Below the pieces are notes generated by a model. The model ran no database searches and was not told where the DNA came from. It saw only the letters and a program-made list of their open reading frames with translations. Positions 11,701-25,500 of a stretch of DNA of 64,000 nt are shown here, one piece after another. Position numbers and translations under genes: made by a program. The stretch's first letter is position 1. Every line of letters begins with the position of its first letter. Source of the DNA: Chamaelirium japonicum (taxonomy: Eukaryota > Streptophyta > Magnoliopsida > Liliales > Melanthiaceae); assembly GCA_947650365.1 (NCBI GenBank), contig OX393553.1:36733526-36797525 (forward strand), written 5' to 3'.

Positions 11701-14600
11701 CACTTGGGATCTGAGGACTCCGGTGATCTAGATCTCATCATTGGATCTTTCTCAAAGCGATGCAGCAAGGGATTGAGATCGAGATTATAAGTATCACACA
11801 CCGAAGAAGATAATAATCACACAAACACAATGAAAATAATATACCGGAAGAATTTCACTATCAAGATATTACAATAGCTCGGCAGTGGATCACCGTTTGT
11901 CAGATCCCGGTACACTATATCTCTTCCTTCTACAATCTCAGAACAATCACACGATTAAGACAAATCCGGCGGGAGATACATAAGAGAATACTGAACTCTA
12001 CCGAGAGTAGAAACACCATAGAAGTCGTAGAAGTTGATTCGTCGAGGAACCCCGAGATGGTTCGCACATCGTACCTTCTTCCTTTCTTCCTCCTCATCTC
12101 CTTCTTCTTCTCTCTTTCTTCTCTCTCACAAGTTCTATCTCTTCTCACAAGGGTTGCAACTATGCACCTTGTCCACCCTAAAGTCCCGAGACATTCCCTT
12201 TTATAGTAAAGAAAATGTATGGCGTTAGTTTTCCAAAATAGTCCCGTCTCCCAACTGACCCGTGCCAATCGTGCGTGCAATAGTCACATCATGCGCACGA
12301 TGTCTCTAGGATTTTACTTGCCCGACTTCCATATCGATTCATCATGCACACGATCTAGAAAGTCGAGCGCACAACCACAACCCGTCATGCACAGGATCAA
12401 AAAAAACATGGAGCCAATTATGCTGCGTGTCTGCCTCGGGTATTGGCTTTTGCAAGTCAAAAAATCCAATAATCTTCACCTTGGCTTGAAAAAGTCAACT
12501 TCGCCATCACCGCTATTCGTTCTGAGATCCTATGAAAACTCTTTATCATCCTTGTTGCCATTGTTGCACCCTGTACGAGGTGTCCGCACCCCAACCGGGT
12601 TCCCGATCATCTTCACCGATGATCAATCAAGTCTAATTTAGTTTTGGACTCGACCGGGATCTACGTCTTCTTCATCTTTCAGGTGCGAGAGAATGCTCCA
12701 CCTGCAGACGAAGCCCCTACCTCAGAAACTACCCTCGCAGCAACCATGTACAAGCCTCTACTACAGGCTCCCTCCAAGATCGAAGAAGTATCGTCCATAA
12801 CATTCAGAACTCCACCAAAATCGGCAGTTCTATACCCGAAAGAATCCAATTTGGAAAGAAAAATTAGATTCGTTCTCATACCCGGAACATAATGACCATC
12901 ACAGAGCGTCCAAACAGAATCATCTGACAGTCTCAAGTGAATTCTACCTACTCCCTTAGCCAGCAATTTGGAGCCATCGCCGATCATCATACCGCCATCC
13001 TTATACTTTGCATAGTTGTTGAATAATCATACCCTGTGTGAGCACACATGATGTGTGGCACCGCTATCAAGTACTCAACCTTGTCTTCTATGCTCAGTGG
13101 CCGCCAAGATTATAACTTTTTCATCGGACTCAACCACTGAAACTTTTAGCGCTTTCCTCAACCTCAGCCAACTTGGAGCTATTTTCGAAACATGCTCCAC
13201 CTTTCCACTTGCACTTATTTCTCAAGTGCTCGTACTTTCTACACTTCCAACACTGAAATTTCTTATTATTCCTCACACCATCATCCACTGCTATCGCACC
13301 TTTAATGAACTTTCTATTACTTGCACTTGTCCCCTTGATCTGCAACTCGTTTGAAAAAAGTGCACCCATAACATCCTGGACGTTGATGATGGTTTTCCCA
13401 TAAAGTAACGTCACATATGGATGCTCTAACGTCAAGGGAAGTGGGCCCATAAGAAGTAACGACTTGTCTTCATCCTTAACGTCTTCAGTGACAATGGCCA
13501 GTAGTAAGATAATCTGATTAAAGTCACTAAGATGCTCACACATATCCGTGACATCCTCCATCCAAAGCGTAAACAACTTCTATTTGAGGAATAGACGGTT
13601 AGTGAGTAACTTCGTCATGTAGGCTTACTCTAGCTTTGCCTAAAGTTTTGCCACCGAATCTTTGCCCGACACGTGTGCCAAGACGTTGTTTGTCAGGCAT
13701 AGTCGAATTCCGCTAGCCGCCTTTAGATCATATTCTTCCCAATCCGCATCCTTCATTTTCGTCGGCTTCATACCATTCAATGCCTTGTGCAACCCGACTT
13801 AAATCAATGTATCCACGAATTGCACTTGTTATAAGCCAAAATCGATCTTCCCATCAAACTTCTCTATGTCGAACTTCACGAATGATCCGTTCAACTCCAT
13901 CTCCATTCTACCTACTTCGAAACCTTGCACCGAACTCGAGGCTCTAATACCACTTTTTTGGATCCGATGGCTCGGGCGATCTAGATCCGACCACCAAATC
14001 TTCCTCGGAAGTGATGCTACAATAGTTTGAGGCTGAGATTACAGAGATCACACACACACCGAAAAAAATGATAACCACACAAGCACAATGAGAAAATTAT
14101 ACTAACAATCAAGAAATATGATTTCACTATCAAGATATTACAAAAACCCGGCGATAGATCACCATTTGTCGAACCCCCGTACAATGTATCTTTTCCTTCT
14201 ACAATCTCATAACAATCGCACGACGAAGAAAAATCCGGTGTAAAATATATAAGAGAATACTGAACACTATCAATAGTAAATGCACCGGAGAAGCCACAAA
14301 AGTAAACCCGTCAAGGAACCCATAGATGGTCCGCACACCGTACTTTCTTCCTTCCGTCCTATACTTCTACTTCTTCTCTCCCTTCCTTCTCTCTCACAAG
14401 TGCCATCTCTTCTCACGACGGCTACAAATATGCACCATGTCCACCCTAAAGCCCCACCTTTTATAATAGAGAAAATGTAAGGCTTTAGTTTTCCAAAACA
14501 GCCTCGTCCCGTAATTGACCCGTGTCAGTTGTTCACACGGTGGTCACATCGTGTTCAAATGTCTCCAGGATTTTACTCGCTCGACTTTCCTACCGATTCA
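11701..14600 (-). mobile_element. Ty1/Copia fossil with two long LTRs and most of pol missing
   Basis: Two direct repeats of about 645 bp (11701-12345 and 13952-14600) lie in the same orientation. The element reads on the minus strand. TGGTATTAGAG, a methionine-tRNA primer-binding-site-like sequence, lies next to the upstream LTR at 13942-13952. Between the LTRs, gag-like sequence (about 13900-13130, with a CCHC knuckle CWKCRKYEHLRNKCKWK) is followed by a protease-region stretch (about 12990-12660, YVPGMRTNLIFLSKLD). Integrase, reverse transcriptase and RNase H are absent. The LTRs differ at many positions, so it is an old copy with several breaks. Confidence 0.85.
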
Positions 14601-14947
14601 CATGGGGGAGAGGGCTTGCCAGGGTTCTCGGCTCCCGGGCCTTGCAAACTATGGCATATTAAAAAATCACGGTGTTTCTCACTCTTGTGACGAGTTTCAA
14701 TTCTTGATCTATCTTATGCCGGCGCACAAACAGATGATGTAATGACCACTTGGTCCCATAAAATAATAATAATAACAATAATTGCAACTCTGGTACAGTA
14801 GTGGGTAAACTGGAAGCGGACATGATGTTCTTATTGAAAAAGTCCGAAGTCGTCGTAATTTTTTTCACTCAAGATTGGGTCTCTATGTCAGGTGCCTTTC
14901 CCACCCTATACCAGGATGGTATTACCTCACCATAATCAAAATCACAA

Positions 14948-15149
14948 GGCCCTGTTCGTATTTCCCAGTTAAAAAGTAAAGTAAAATATATCTGGGTGAA
15001 ACTCTAAACCTCTAGTCCTATTGCGATACCTTTGCAGTCTTCACCAAAAGCAATCTGAACAACTCTAGTTCTCAGTATTACCACCCGCATACATTCGTAG
15101 TGTCAATCAAATGTACTTTACTTTACTGCAGGTAAATACAAACAGGGCC
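14948..15149. mobile_element. Small hAT-like MITE, GGCCCTGTTCGTATTT ends
   Basis: GGCCCTGTTCGTATTT at the left faces AAATACAAACAGGGCC at the right, and the inner CAGTTAAAAAGTAAAGTAAA is mirrored by TTTACTTTACTGCAGG. About 200 bp, non-coding. No clean 8 bp duplication. It lies about 340 bp downstream of the URI stop codon. Confidence 0.65.
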
Positions 15150-15489
15150 AAGAATTTGCATCATAATTTGTACAAGTATGCATCCAAAACGCACCCAAAT
15201 GTATTGTTTCCCCGCTAATCGCTGATTTTCTCCCAACTAGTAATTGATGCGACAGAATGATAATAACCAACTTAGAAGGAACCTCGACACAGTCAATCAG
15301 TAGGGGCACCCGCCGTTGTACATCTGGAGGGGTGGGTGGGGGCTCAATGGGCATCACAGGTTCAAGTCGAAAGTCCTGAAATAAATAAATAAATAAAAAT
15401 AAGAACAAAAAGGAATGGAGTATAAAGGTAAAATAAATCGCCAGATTCTCGATTGGATAACCTACCGGGCCTTTTTCTTCCCCCTAGTA

Positions 15490-18400
15490 TCAGCGGTTGC
15501 CTTTCTGCATCTTGAACCTAGAGACCGGCTTCGAGGGATTTGAACCAGAGGGCTACAGAGCACAAATCATGTGAGTGACCCGTTGGTTCGATCATCGATG
15601 AGGCACTCACCACTCTGTGGGGCCGATCGAGGATAGGACTGTCGATTAAATATTGGGAAAAATATGTTACCTGGTCTGAAGCGGAAGTTCTAGTTGATGG
15701 ATTGGGCGGGAGACCATGAGCATGCTCAACGATGGAGCCAGTAAAAGCCTGAGAATGGCAATTAGTTAAATAACAATGTGCGAGTTAGGAAGAGGGGGGT
15801 AAAAATGAAGACTTTCAAGGAGGAGGAGTGAACCTTGCTGCCATCAAAGCCCATTCTCGATGTTTGGCTTGCAACACTGCCAGAAGAATCCTACAGAGAA
15901 GGCCCTCCATTAGCCGTTGAAATCAAGTGGCAAAACTCATGTCATCACAAAGGGTGTGATTGTATTCAAAGTAGTAAAGTGAAGTTCATTTGAGTGAAAA
16001 TTTTAAAATTAATCTGCTGGGAAGAGTTTTGAATTAGGTAAAATTGTTTAAGACAATAACCCCTAGATGATTAAGAGTAAAAAAATTTAAAATTTCACAC
16101 AAATGCATTTCACTTCACTTTACTAATCTGAATACAAATACGCCCTAAAAGTTTCCGTAGTAAATGGAACCAAACACGTCTATCTATATATGTTGCTTCC
16201 CGTTGTTGAACGGAAAATCGTCCGGTAATAACACAGCTCATCATCAAATTCATGCTTGAGATATGTGTACGTAAAATTTTATCACCCATGCTACAAAAAA
16301 ATTTAAGATGAACAAGTACCTCAATTTTTGGAACCGAGAATCCATGAAGATCTTCCTCTGGAGGCTTATGCTTGGTGTAAAACTGCTCCTTGTTACGATT
16401 CAATGAACCACCTGAATGAAGAACGTGATAAAGATCAATATACAAGAAAATCCAACGTCAACAGCTGATCGCTCCAATATCTGCATATTATCAAGACGGG
16501 AGTACACGTGAACATTACGATTATGAACTTAACACGGGGAGAGGATCACACCGAAAGACAAGGCCCCTTTAACATAATGGTTTTAAACAGAAGAATATAG
16601 AAGCGCAAGATTGTTCCACGTATTTATACATTCTGAAGTAAACACCAGTCTTTGGGCATCACATATCACCTGTTGAACAAGAACTTGGTGTCACACCTTC
16701 ATATTTAGCAAGGCCACGATGGATTCGTAAACGGATTCGTACCACCAAGGCCGTGAAAGCACACTTTTGGAATGAGGGGGATCTATCGCAGACGAGAAAC
16801 ATTTATCCACAACCTAGATGTAAAAATAATCTGAATCGTGATCCATAAACTAGAGACAAATGTTTGGGGTGAATTCGCTCTCATCAAGCCATAAAAATTA
16901 TACAGTTACACAGGCTCAATGCAGTGCATTTATTGACCTGACGCACAAAGTCTATATGATACAATCAATTGGCAAATTAATATGACAAATGATCACATAT
17001 GCAGATACCTACCACTATAGTATGTACCATTAGGCACAGATAATAAAATAGGTTCTTAACTTCTTATCAACACTATCACTGACACCACCTCAAATCTAGG
17101 GTAGATTGTACGCCTTGGGGTCAAAATGACCTTACTACAAAAGAAACATGGAGATTGGAGATCCAGGATTGAATGAAGTTTTCAAGGTTGTACAAGGGTC
17201 ATGGATGAAGGATTGATACGACCAGAAGTGGCTCTGATATCAAATGATACCGGATGAAGATCCAAAGAAGATGGATCAATGAACAATACAATCACAATAA
17301 AGTCACCATAGAGATGAGGGGAAAGAGAGTACAATTCAGTAAAAGGCTGAAATTATATGAAAAGAGCAAACAATAAAACGACAATAAACCAACTCAAATA
17401 GCACTAGAATAATTATCACATAGTACTATTTTAGATATTGTGTGTTTTCTGCACATTTTCTATTTTTTTCTGATTTTCATAAGATTTATGTGGGTGGCAA
17501 AATATGCAACAATGATAAATAACTGATCAAATGATAAATAATAGATCGAGATGGTCACTGACGATGTACACCAGAGACCTGCTTGAGGACCAACCGGCTC
17601 CAGAGGAAGATCTTGGTTGGACAACCTCAAGTCGGAGTCCGACTTGGTGAAGACCAGAGACCGACTCGAGTGGCAACCAACCCCCAAGAGGAGTCCGATA
17701 AGTCTCCCACAAACCAACACCACAACATCAACTCATGGACAACCGGATTGAATCTGCTCAATTGGCGTCTCGACTTAAGAGTATCGTCCGTCCAGATCGT
17801 GGGGCAAGCCCAAATCATGGAAGAGCCTGAGGCACGACATATGGCCCATGTCGGTTATACATGTCATCTCAAGAATCGACCTCCAAAAAAGGAAGGGCCA
17901 TGATCAAGATGGGAATGGCACCAACGACATGACCCATAGCTCGTGCATTAACGCTAAAGACCCACACGCTCCCGAGGAAGTAGAGAACGTGGGTTTTATC
18001 CAAGGGTAAGGGTCAACCACGATGAGCCGCTCGTGACGTACCTGACGATGACCATTACTCCACTTCCCCTACAAAATCCACCTTACTAGACACAAGTACA
18101 GGACCAAACCCTACTCCCGACTTCGTCGTGCTTACTGCTCTTGAGACAAATCAATACCGAATTTTATTTAATTCCTACTTCCTACTTTCCAGTATTTGGG
18201 CTCTAATAAGTGTCTAAGAGTTGAGATTCTTCATGTTTACTTATCGTGAGAGAATTGATAGTAAATTTTATTCTTCTTCCTAGTTTTCAGTATTTGAGTT
18301 CTAATTAGTGAATAAGAGTTGAGGGCTAGAACTACAATTTGAAGTGTCATAAACATGAGAATCAGTTATTATGAATATATTATTTATTTCCAGCATATAT

Positions 18401-18653
18401 ATCATTGTTTTTTTATTTATTTTTTGCCCTTGTATTGAAATTAACTCTTTCTTCCCCTTCTTTTCTTTGAGATCGGATTTTACATTGATCCATCTAAATT
18501 GGATCTAGTGCCAGAATTTGCTATAAAAGTATACCAATTCTTTCATCAATTGGTAACCAAACTACATAATCAGATTTAGTTCGGCATCAAAAGGACTCGG
18601 GGGAGAGGAGGGAGATCCCCTCTCGTGAGAAGAGGAGTTACATTATTACATAC

Positions 18654-18740
<87 letters not shown>

Positions 18741-18857
18741 GGCTGTTAAGATGCGGTGTGGGCGGCACGACACCGCAGTCGTCTGATGCACCGTTGCGTG
18801 CATCGCACGCACGCAACGGGTGCATCAGAAGGATGCAGTGTTGTGCCGCACGCACTG

Positions 18858-18909
<52 letters not shown>

Positions 18910-19479
18910 GGTGGGATCCGTTGACAACCCAAAATGGGAGGTAAATTTACCTCCCACTTATAACTCGCCATAATCGTTGGTTAGAGGTTTCCGAATTTGC
19001 TGATTTTTTGTGAGGATGATCAACATGGCATGTTGATCATCCTCACAAAAAATCAGCAAATTCTGAAACTTATAAGGGCGTCAAATGTGTTATTCAAATT
19101 AACGGTTCAAATAGACGGTTCAGAAACATTTGATTCAATCGGCGCCCTTAGAAGTTTCAGATTTTGTTGATTTTTTGTGAGGATGATCACTATGGCAAGT
19201 TGATCATCCTCACAAAAAATCAACAAAATCTGAAACTTCTAAGGGCGCCGATTGAATCAAACGTTTCTGATCCGTCTATTTGAACCGTTAATTTGAATAA
19301 CACATTTGACGCCCTTATAAGTTTTCGAATTTGCTGATTTTTTGTGAGGATGATCAACTTGCCATGTTGATCATCCTCACAAAAAATCAGCAAATTCGGA
19401 AACCTCTATCCACCGATTGAATCAAGTTTAAAATGGGAGGTAAATTTACCTCCCATTTTGGGTTGTCAACGGATCCCAG

Positions 19480-19538
<59 letters not shown>

Positions 19539-22500
19539 GGCAAGAAGCCTGCACCTGAGGTGTAGCATCGTTGCTGCACCTCTCACTTGTTTACCCTCCC
19601 TAGAAGTTTTAGAATTTGATGATTTTTGGTAGGTGTGTTGTCTAGGATAAGGTGATCATCCTCACCAAAAATCATCAAATTCTAGAACTTCTAGGGTCAT
19701 CAAATAGGATCGGCAAAATTAACGGTTACAGTATACGGTCGAAAATATTTCGAACATTTGATGACCCTAGAAGTTTTAGAATTTACTGATTTTTTGTGAG
19801 GATGATTACCTTACCCTAGAGCATGGAACAAAAAATCGATATATTTCGCGAAATATATCGGAAAAATGAAATCCCGATACGAAATATTACCTGCAATCTC
19901 GAGCATAATTGAAAATATCAAAATATCGAGCAATTTCGCGAAATATCGCGATATTTCCACGAAATATTTCCATCTCCACGAAATATCGCGATATTTTATC
20001 GAAATTTTGCGAAAATTTCAAAAAATTTCGCGAAATTTATCCGAAATTCTGTGACTGACTGGTTATAAAAGGGGACTGGGGGGCCTGGTTCTCAGCAGCT
20101 TATTTACATATAATAACATTTAAGTAAATGTCGTTTTACTTAATTTTTATTTTCTCCATTTACTTTAAGTTATTATATGTAAATAAGCAAATACCCCCCC
20201 ATTTGATTTCAATAAAAATATCAAAAAAATCAAAAAACAAAGGAATCAAAAAGTAAACTTTCAATTTTAGTAGGAGAAAACAGTTTTTATGGATTTTTAT
20301 AAAATCTACATGGTGAGAAAAGTGATTAAATCAACTCCTTTTTAGCTCAAAAAATTCCACAAGATGTAGAAGTACGAGTACATCTAGAAAACCATGGTCC
20401 GTCTTAGGAAATTTTGAATGTATAAAAACTTTTCTATATAAAAACTCGTTTTTTCAGACTTAGTAAAAAAACAGTGTTTCACATTTCAGCATAATTTTTG
20501 CACAATTTCAAATTTGCATAACTTTCTTGTTTTAAGTCCGCTTTCAAAATCGTTTGAAACATTATTTTAACAATCAACTAATCTTTATTTCAAAAATATT
20601 TTTATCCAAAAAAAGGATTAAAAAATATTTGAAAAATATATATCAAAACCGAACTAAATAAGATTGCACAACACTCACAAACTTAATACATTGAATATAT
20701 GTTATGTGAAGCTCTACACCCCTTGATAGGGTACACATATTATGTGAGTGTTCCAAAGTGTGTATCTATACTTGGTTTATGACTATCCGGAGTTTCATTA
20801 AAAAATTCCATCAAAAAATCAATATTTCCACCATTTCTACAAAATTGCAATATTTCCACACTGTCGAAATATTTCCACGAAATATTTCCATATCCAGAAG
20901 GTCGAAATTTCCACCGAAATGGAGATTTCGAACCTTGCCCTAGAGAACACATCCACCAAAAATCACTAAATTCTAAAACTTTTAGGATGGCAAACAATGC
21001 CTGACGTGTGGCTAACGTGTGGCTAACGTGCGGCGCCCTATCCTAGAGAAGGTTTTTTCAATTTTTTTTTTCAAGTATGATCACCTCCCCTTCAATAGCA
21101 CACACACAAAAAATCAGCTCATTCTAAGACCTCTAGGTGCATCAAATGTGCTCGACTTTTATCGATCGTTCATTTTAACCGTCAATTTGATGAGCACACT
21201 TGATAAACGGATTATAGACCTAGAGATCTTAGAATTTGCTAAAAAATTTGTGTGTGCTATCAAATGGGAGGTGATAATCCTCGAAAAAAAAAAATTTTAA
21301 AAACCTCTAGGTAGGCTGCCGCACGTTAAGCGACCACAATGGTGATCATCCTCACAAAAAATAATCCTTATGCGCACATTATTAATGGGTTAGATGATCT
21401 TCTTGCTTTACTTGTCTTTGGTTTTGATTGGAGCCAATCTTTTAAGTGTTGTTATCGTTGTCGGTATCGCCAAGTGGCCCGAGGGAAAAAAAAAATCGAA
21501 GATTTTTCGCTTAATTATCGCCATTGTCATTACAAATTGGGGAAAAGAGGGAAAAGGAGGGAATGAGTCTGTGAACTGTTAGACATCACTATGACCAAAA
21601 AGATACAAAAGTAATCATTAATTCAAGGTGGCACTCAATTGAGGCTCTATAGATGAGTCTGTGAACGGTCATACATTTTCTACGAACCGCCACACACTTT
21701 CTAGCATAATTTATGAGTATAAGAATAACTGAACGTCAATATGAATTAAACAAACAAAATAAGATAACAAAAACATGATAAACATATTAGAAATGGCATA
21801 ATCTAACTCAATCTCATAACGTATAAGTCTCATAATTTTTAAATTCATCCCTTGAGAATATATAGATACATCACTACGACCAAAAACATACAAAAATAAT
21901 CATTAATTCAAGGTGGCACTCAATTAAGGCTCTATAGATGAGTCAGTGAACTGTCTGACACTTTTAACAAACCGACATACACTTTCGAGCACAATTTATG
22001 AGTTTATGAATAACTGACATCAATATAAATTAAACAAACAAAATAAGATAACAAAAACACTAAAAAACATATTACAAATGACATAATCTAACTCAATCTC
22101 ATAATGCATAAGTCTCAGATGGCATATCAACATCATAATTCAAAACTCATAAAATATAATAAGCATCCCACATTAGATGACATAGCAAACACTCTAAAAC
22201 TTGCACAACTACATCCAAAAAAATTGTCTTGTCGAATCGAAGTTTCCACTCTACATCTACTCACAGTAAAGTCAATATTGCTACAATTCACAACAAAACC
22301 GCGAAGAATAGCCCCAAATCCACCAAGATCACATTGTGGATAGCTTTGATTTGGTTTAGAAACTCGAAACTCAAAACCTTTAAAATATTCAAAAACGGGA
22401 TCTCCAAGTGATTTCGGCAATAGTGGGAAACAATTGGGTGACACGCGCGATTTATCCCCATTGTCGGCCTGTTTTTATATGGGGCTGGTCATTTCATCGT

Positions 22501-25500
22501 CATATGGCGATAAATCGTCGATAAGTCATCGATTCCCCATAAAAAGGGGAATATTTGATGTTATCGACTTATCGTGTCGCTAACCAATGACAAGAGGAAA
22601 AATCGATGATTTATCACTATTTATCAAGGATATTAAAAATCTTGATTAGCGCTAAAACTGTACATGAAGGGGGAAGAATAAGGAGACTAATGCTTATCTT
22701 ATGAGTTTGTGCAGGTTCAGGTTCTTGCACCTTATCACGTAGTGTCTAGCCTTTTAGGTTTAGTTTAAACACCTAGTCATGTAAGAAAATGTACTAAAAA
22801 GCAGAAAGACAACCTTTTGTTTTCTTATGTATGTATGTAAGGTTTGTTGCAAAATTTGTGTGACAAAAAGGTAAATCTTCTTTCGATAAATTGGACTTAT
22901 AGGGGCCAAGTGTCTTTAGACTTGTACTTCAACTTAAAGGTTTTGTGTTCGAAAGATATTTTGAATGTTTTGAATTAATCAAAATATGGGTTTTTTTTCA
23001 TTTTTCACACTTGTTTTTGTAAAAATAGTTTTTGGATCTTGGAAACCAAGTTTTATAGTAGTTTTCGAAAAACTATTTTTCGGTGGTTCGCATGCCTCTC
23101 TAAAATGTGCATTTCCCTCTGGATGGGAATGCCATGCCAGCAGAGTGTGAGAATTAGCACTAAATGGCGTGCACGTCACAATAGTGGTGAGCATCACCTT
23201 TTGCGGTGATTCTCAATACAATGAGAATTTTCATGTGTCTGTATTGAGTGATACTAATGTCACACCACTGGTCTGAATCACCGCTTGAGGTATTCTCGAC
23301 ACATATGTTGGTTTTTCATGTGACCTCTTGTCATGCGCATTGGGATGCACATTTGAACCTTCCCCGGAATGTGCATGCCACACAAGTGATATGCATTTTT
23401 CTTTTTTGAACAAAAAATCATAGATCTATGTTTGCACCCAGTATTATATGTGATGTGTAGGTCTCACTTGTCATGCGCATGTGCATGTCCTTTAAAGACA
23501 TATGCCTGCAATTTCTACAAGTTGCAGTTTTAGTGAATCTAGCTCGTTTCACATGGGGACTCGAACCTTTTCGGGTCCAAAAAGTGCACCTAGGTGCCCT
23601 AGGGTTTTTCAAAACCTATTTAAGCCTCAAGACTTGCCAAATTAGGTGACTGTCTATTTTCCATAGCCGCCATCCTCTCAAAAGAGAATACCCTAGTTTT
23701 CACCTTTGACGGCTCCTTTGTGCCCCTTCTTCAATATTGAGCCTTATAGGGTAATGTTTTCAAAACCGAACCGCTCATCGAACTAAAAAGATGACCCAGT
23801 TACGGGTCACCGATTCAACCGTTGAGTCAACCTGTGGTTGAACCGTGACATCATCATGATATCATAACTAAATTAATTTATTATAATTTGTTTTTAAAAT
23901 GTTAAGATATATTCGTGTATATACATACACTCAGTGTATATATGACTCACATGTATTCACCTTATATTGGCCTATTGGCCTAATGAGAGATTCATTCCAT
24001 TCTCTCCCCAAACCCTAGCTCTCCTTCTCTCTCTCTTTTTCTCTTCCTCTCTTCCTCTAGGGTTTGTCACATGGTATCAAAGCGAGGTTGATCGCCGGCG
24101 TCATCAACGGCTCCCTTGTCTCCCCGCGATCAGATCCAGATCCCCGATCCTCCCCGCGATCAGATCCAGCGCTCCCCGCGATCAGATCCAGCGCAGGCCC
24201 GCGCCCCTGCCTCCAGACCCGCACCCCTGCCTCCAGGCTCGCACCCCTGCGCCCGCTCGCGATCCCCTGCCTCCAGGCCCGCGCCCCTGCCTCCACGCTC
24301 GATCCCGCTCGAGATCCGCTCGATCCCCCTGCGACCCTGCTCGATCCCGCTCGAGATCCGCTCGCGATCCCCCTGCGATCCCGCTCGATCTCGCTCGAGA
24401 TCCGCTCGCGATCCCCTCGATCCCCCTGCGACCCCGCGCACACCCCGCGCCCCGCGCCCCGCGACCCCGCACACTCCCACGCTAGCTCTCTGCGCCTCCC
24501 ACTCCCGCACCCGCCGCTAGCTTTTCGAGGCTTTCCTCTCTCCGGCCATGTCCTCGACTTCCTCGATGACGACTCAGCCGTCTCCTCCGGTGACTTCCTA
24601 TGAAATTCCACGGGATTTCCTCCCGCTCGCCACCGACTTTCTCCTCCAAGAGGCCTCCAACTGGCCGGCATGGTCCGCCACGGTGGAATCCACCCTTGAG
24701 GGTCGCAATCTTCGCGGACACCTTGATGGATCTTCTACGCTTTCTGCTTCCGATACAGGATACGGCCCCTGGCGCCTTCGCGATCAGCGCATCAAGGCCT
24801 ACCTTATTGCGTCTGTGGATCGTTCTTTTCGCCGGGACATGGTTGGGCTTGCCACTTCTGTAGCGATTTGGGGTCATCTCACTGCTCGCTTTGTTGAGAA
24901 GAGTGGAGCACGTGAGTATCAGCTTCTCACACAGGCCCAGTTGGCACAGCAGGGAGAGTTGACGGTCCAACAGTTTTATTGTCAGATGCGCTCCTATCGG
25001 CGTGATCTTCAGGATCTCGCTCCCGTTCCTGACCCATCCCGTGCTGTCGAGTATCAGCTCTACCGGGAGCGCCTTCAGGTCTATCAGTTATTCGCTGCCC
25101 TACGACCAGAGTTTAGTGCGCTGCCCGGTCAGCTTCTTCACCGGGACAGCCTTCCTCGTCTTGATAAGGCTGTGGCTGAGCTGGTTGCTGAGGAGACTCG
25201 TCTGCATACCCTTGCCTCCAGGGCCTTACCTCTTCCATCCGGTCTTCAGGGTGTACTTGCTGCTGCTCCGCCACCGGTCTCAGGCCCACCAGCTACTGCC
25301 TCCCATGGTAGACCGTTTTGCACTCACTGTTAGACACCGGGCCACTTCGTGGACACTTGCTTCTCACTTCATCCAGAGAAGCGTCATACCTACAGAGATC
25401 GAGGTCGAGGACGAGCTCGAGGTCATGGTCGCCCTGTTCCTACTGCTGTTGCTGCCTCTTCCGTCACAGCTGGTGAACTACAGTCTATTCGTGAGGAACT

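Noticed and set aside
18685-18973. Tyr-Ile repeat frames
   Set aside because: They read through (TA)n tracts and palindromic elements.
21339-21582. Short frames giving hydrophobic or Lys-rich peptides
   Set aside because: Too short, without motif, inside repeat-derived intron sequence.
24057-24671. Long Arg/Pro/Ser frames on both strands upstream of gag
   Set aside because: The sequence is GC-rich tandem repeat in the leader of the Copia element and is open in several phases at once.
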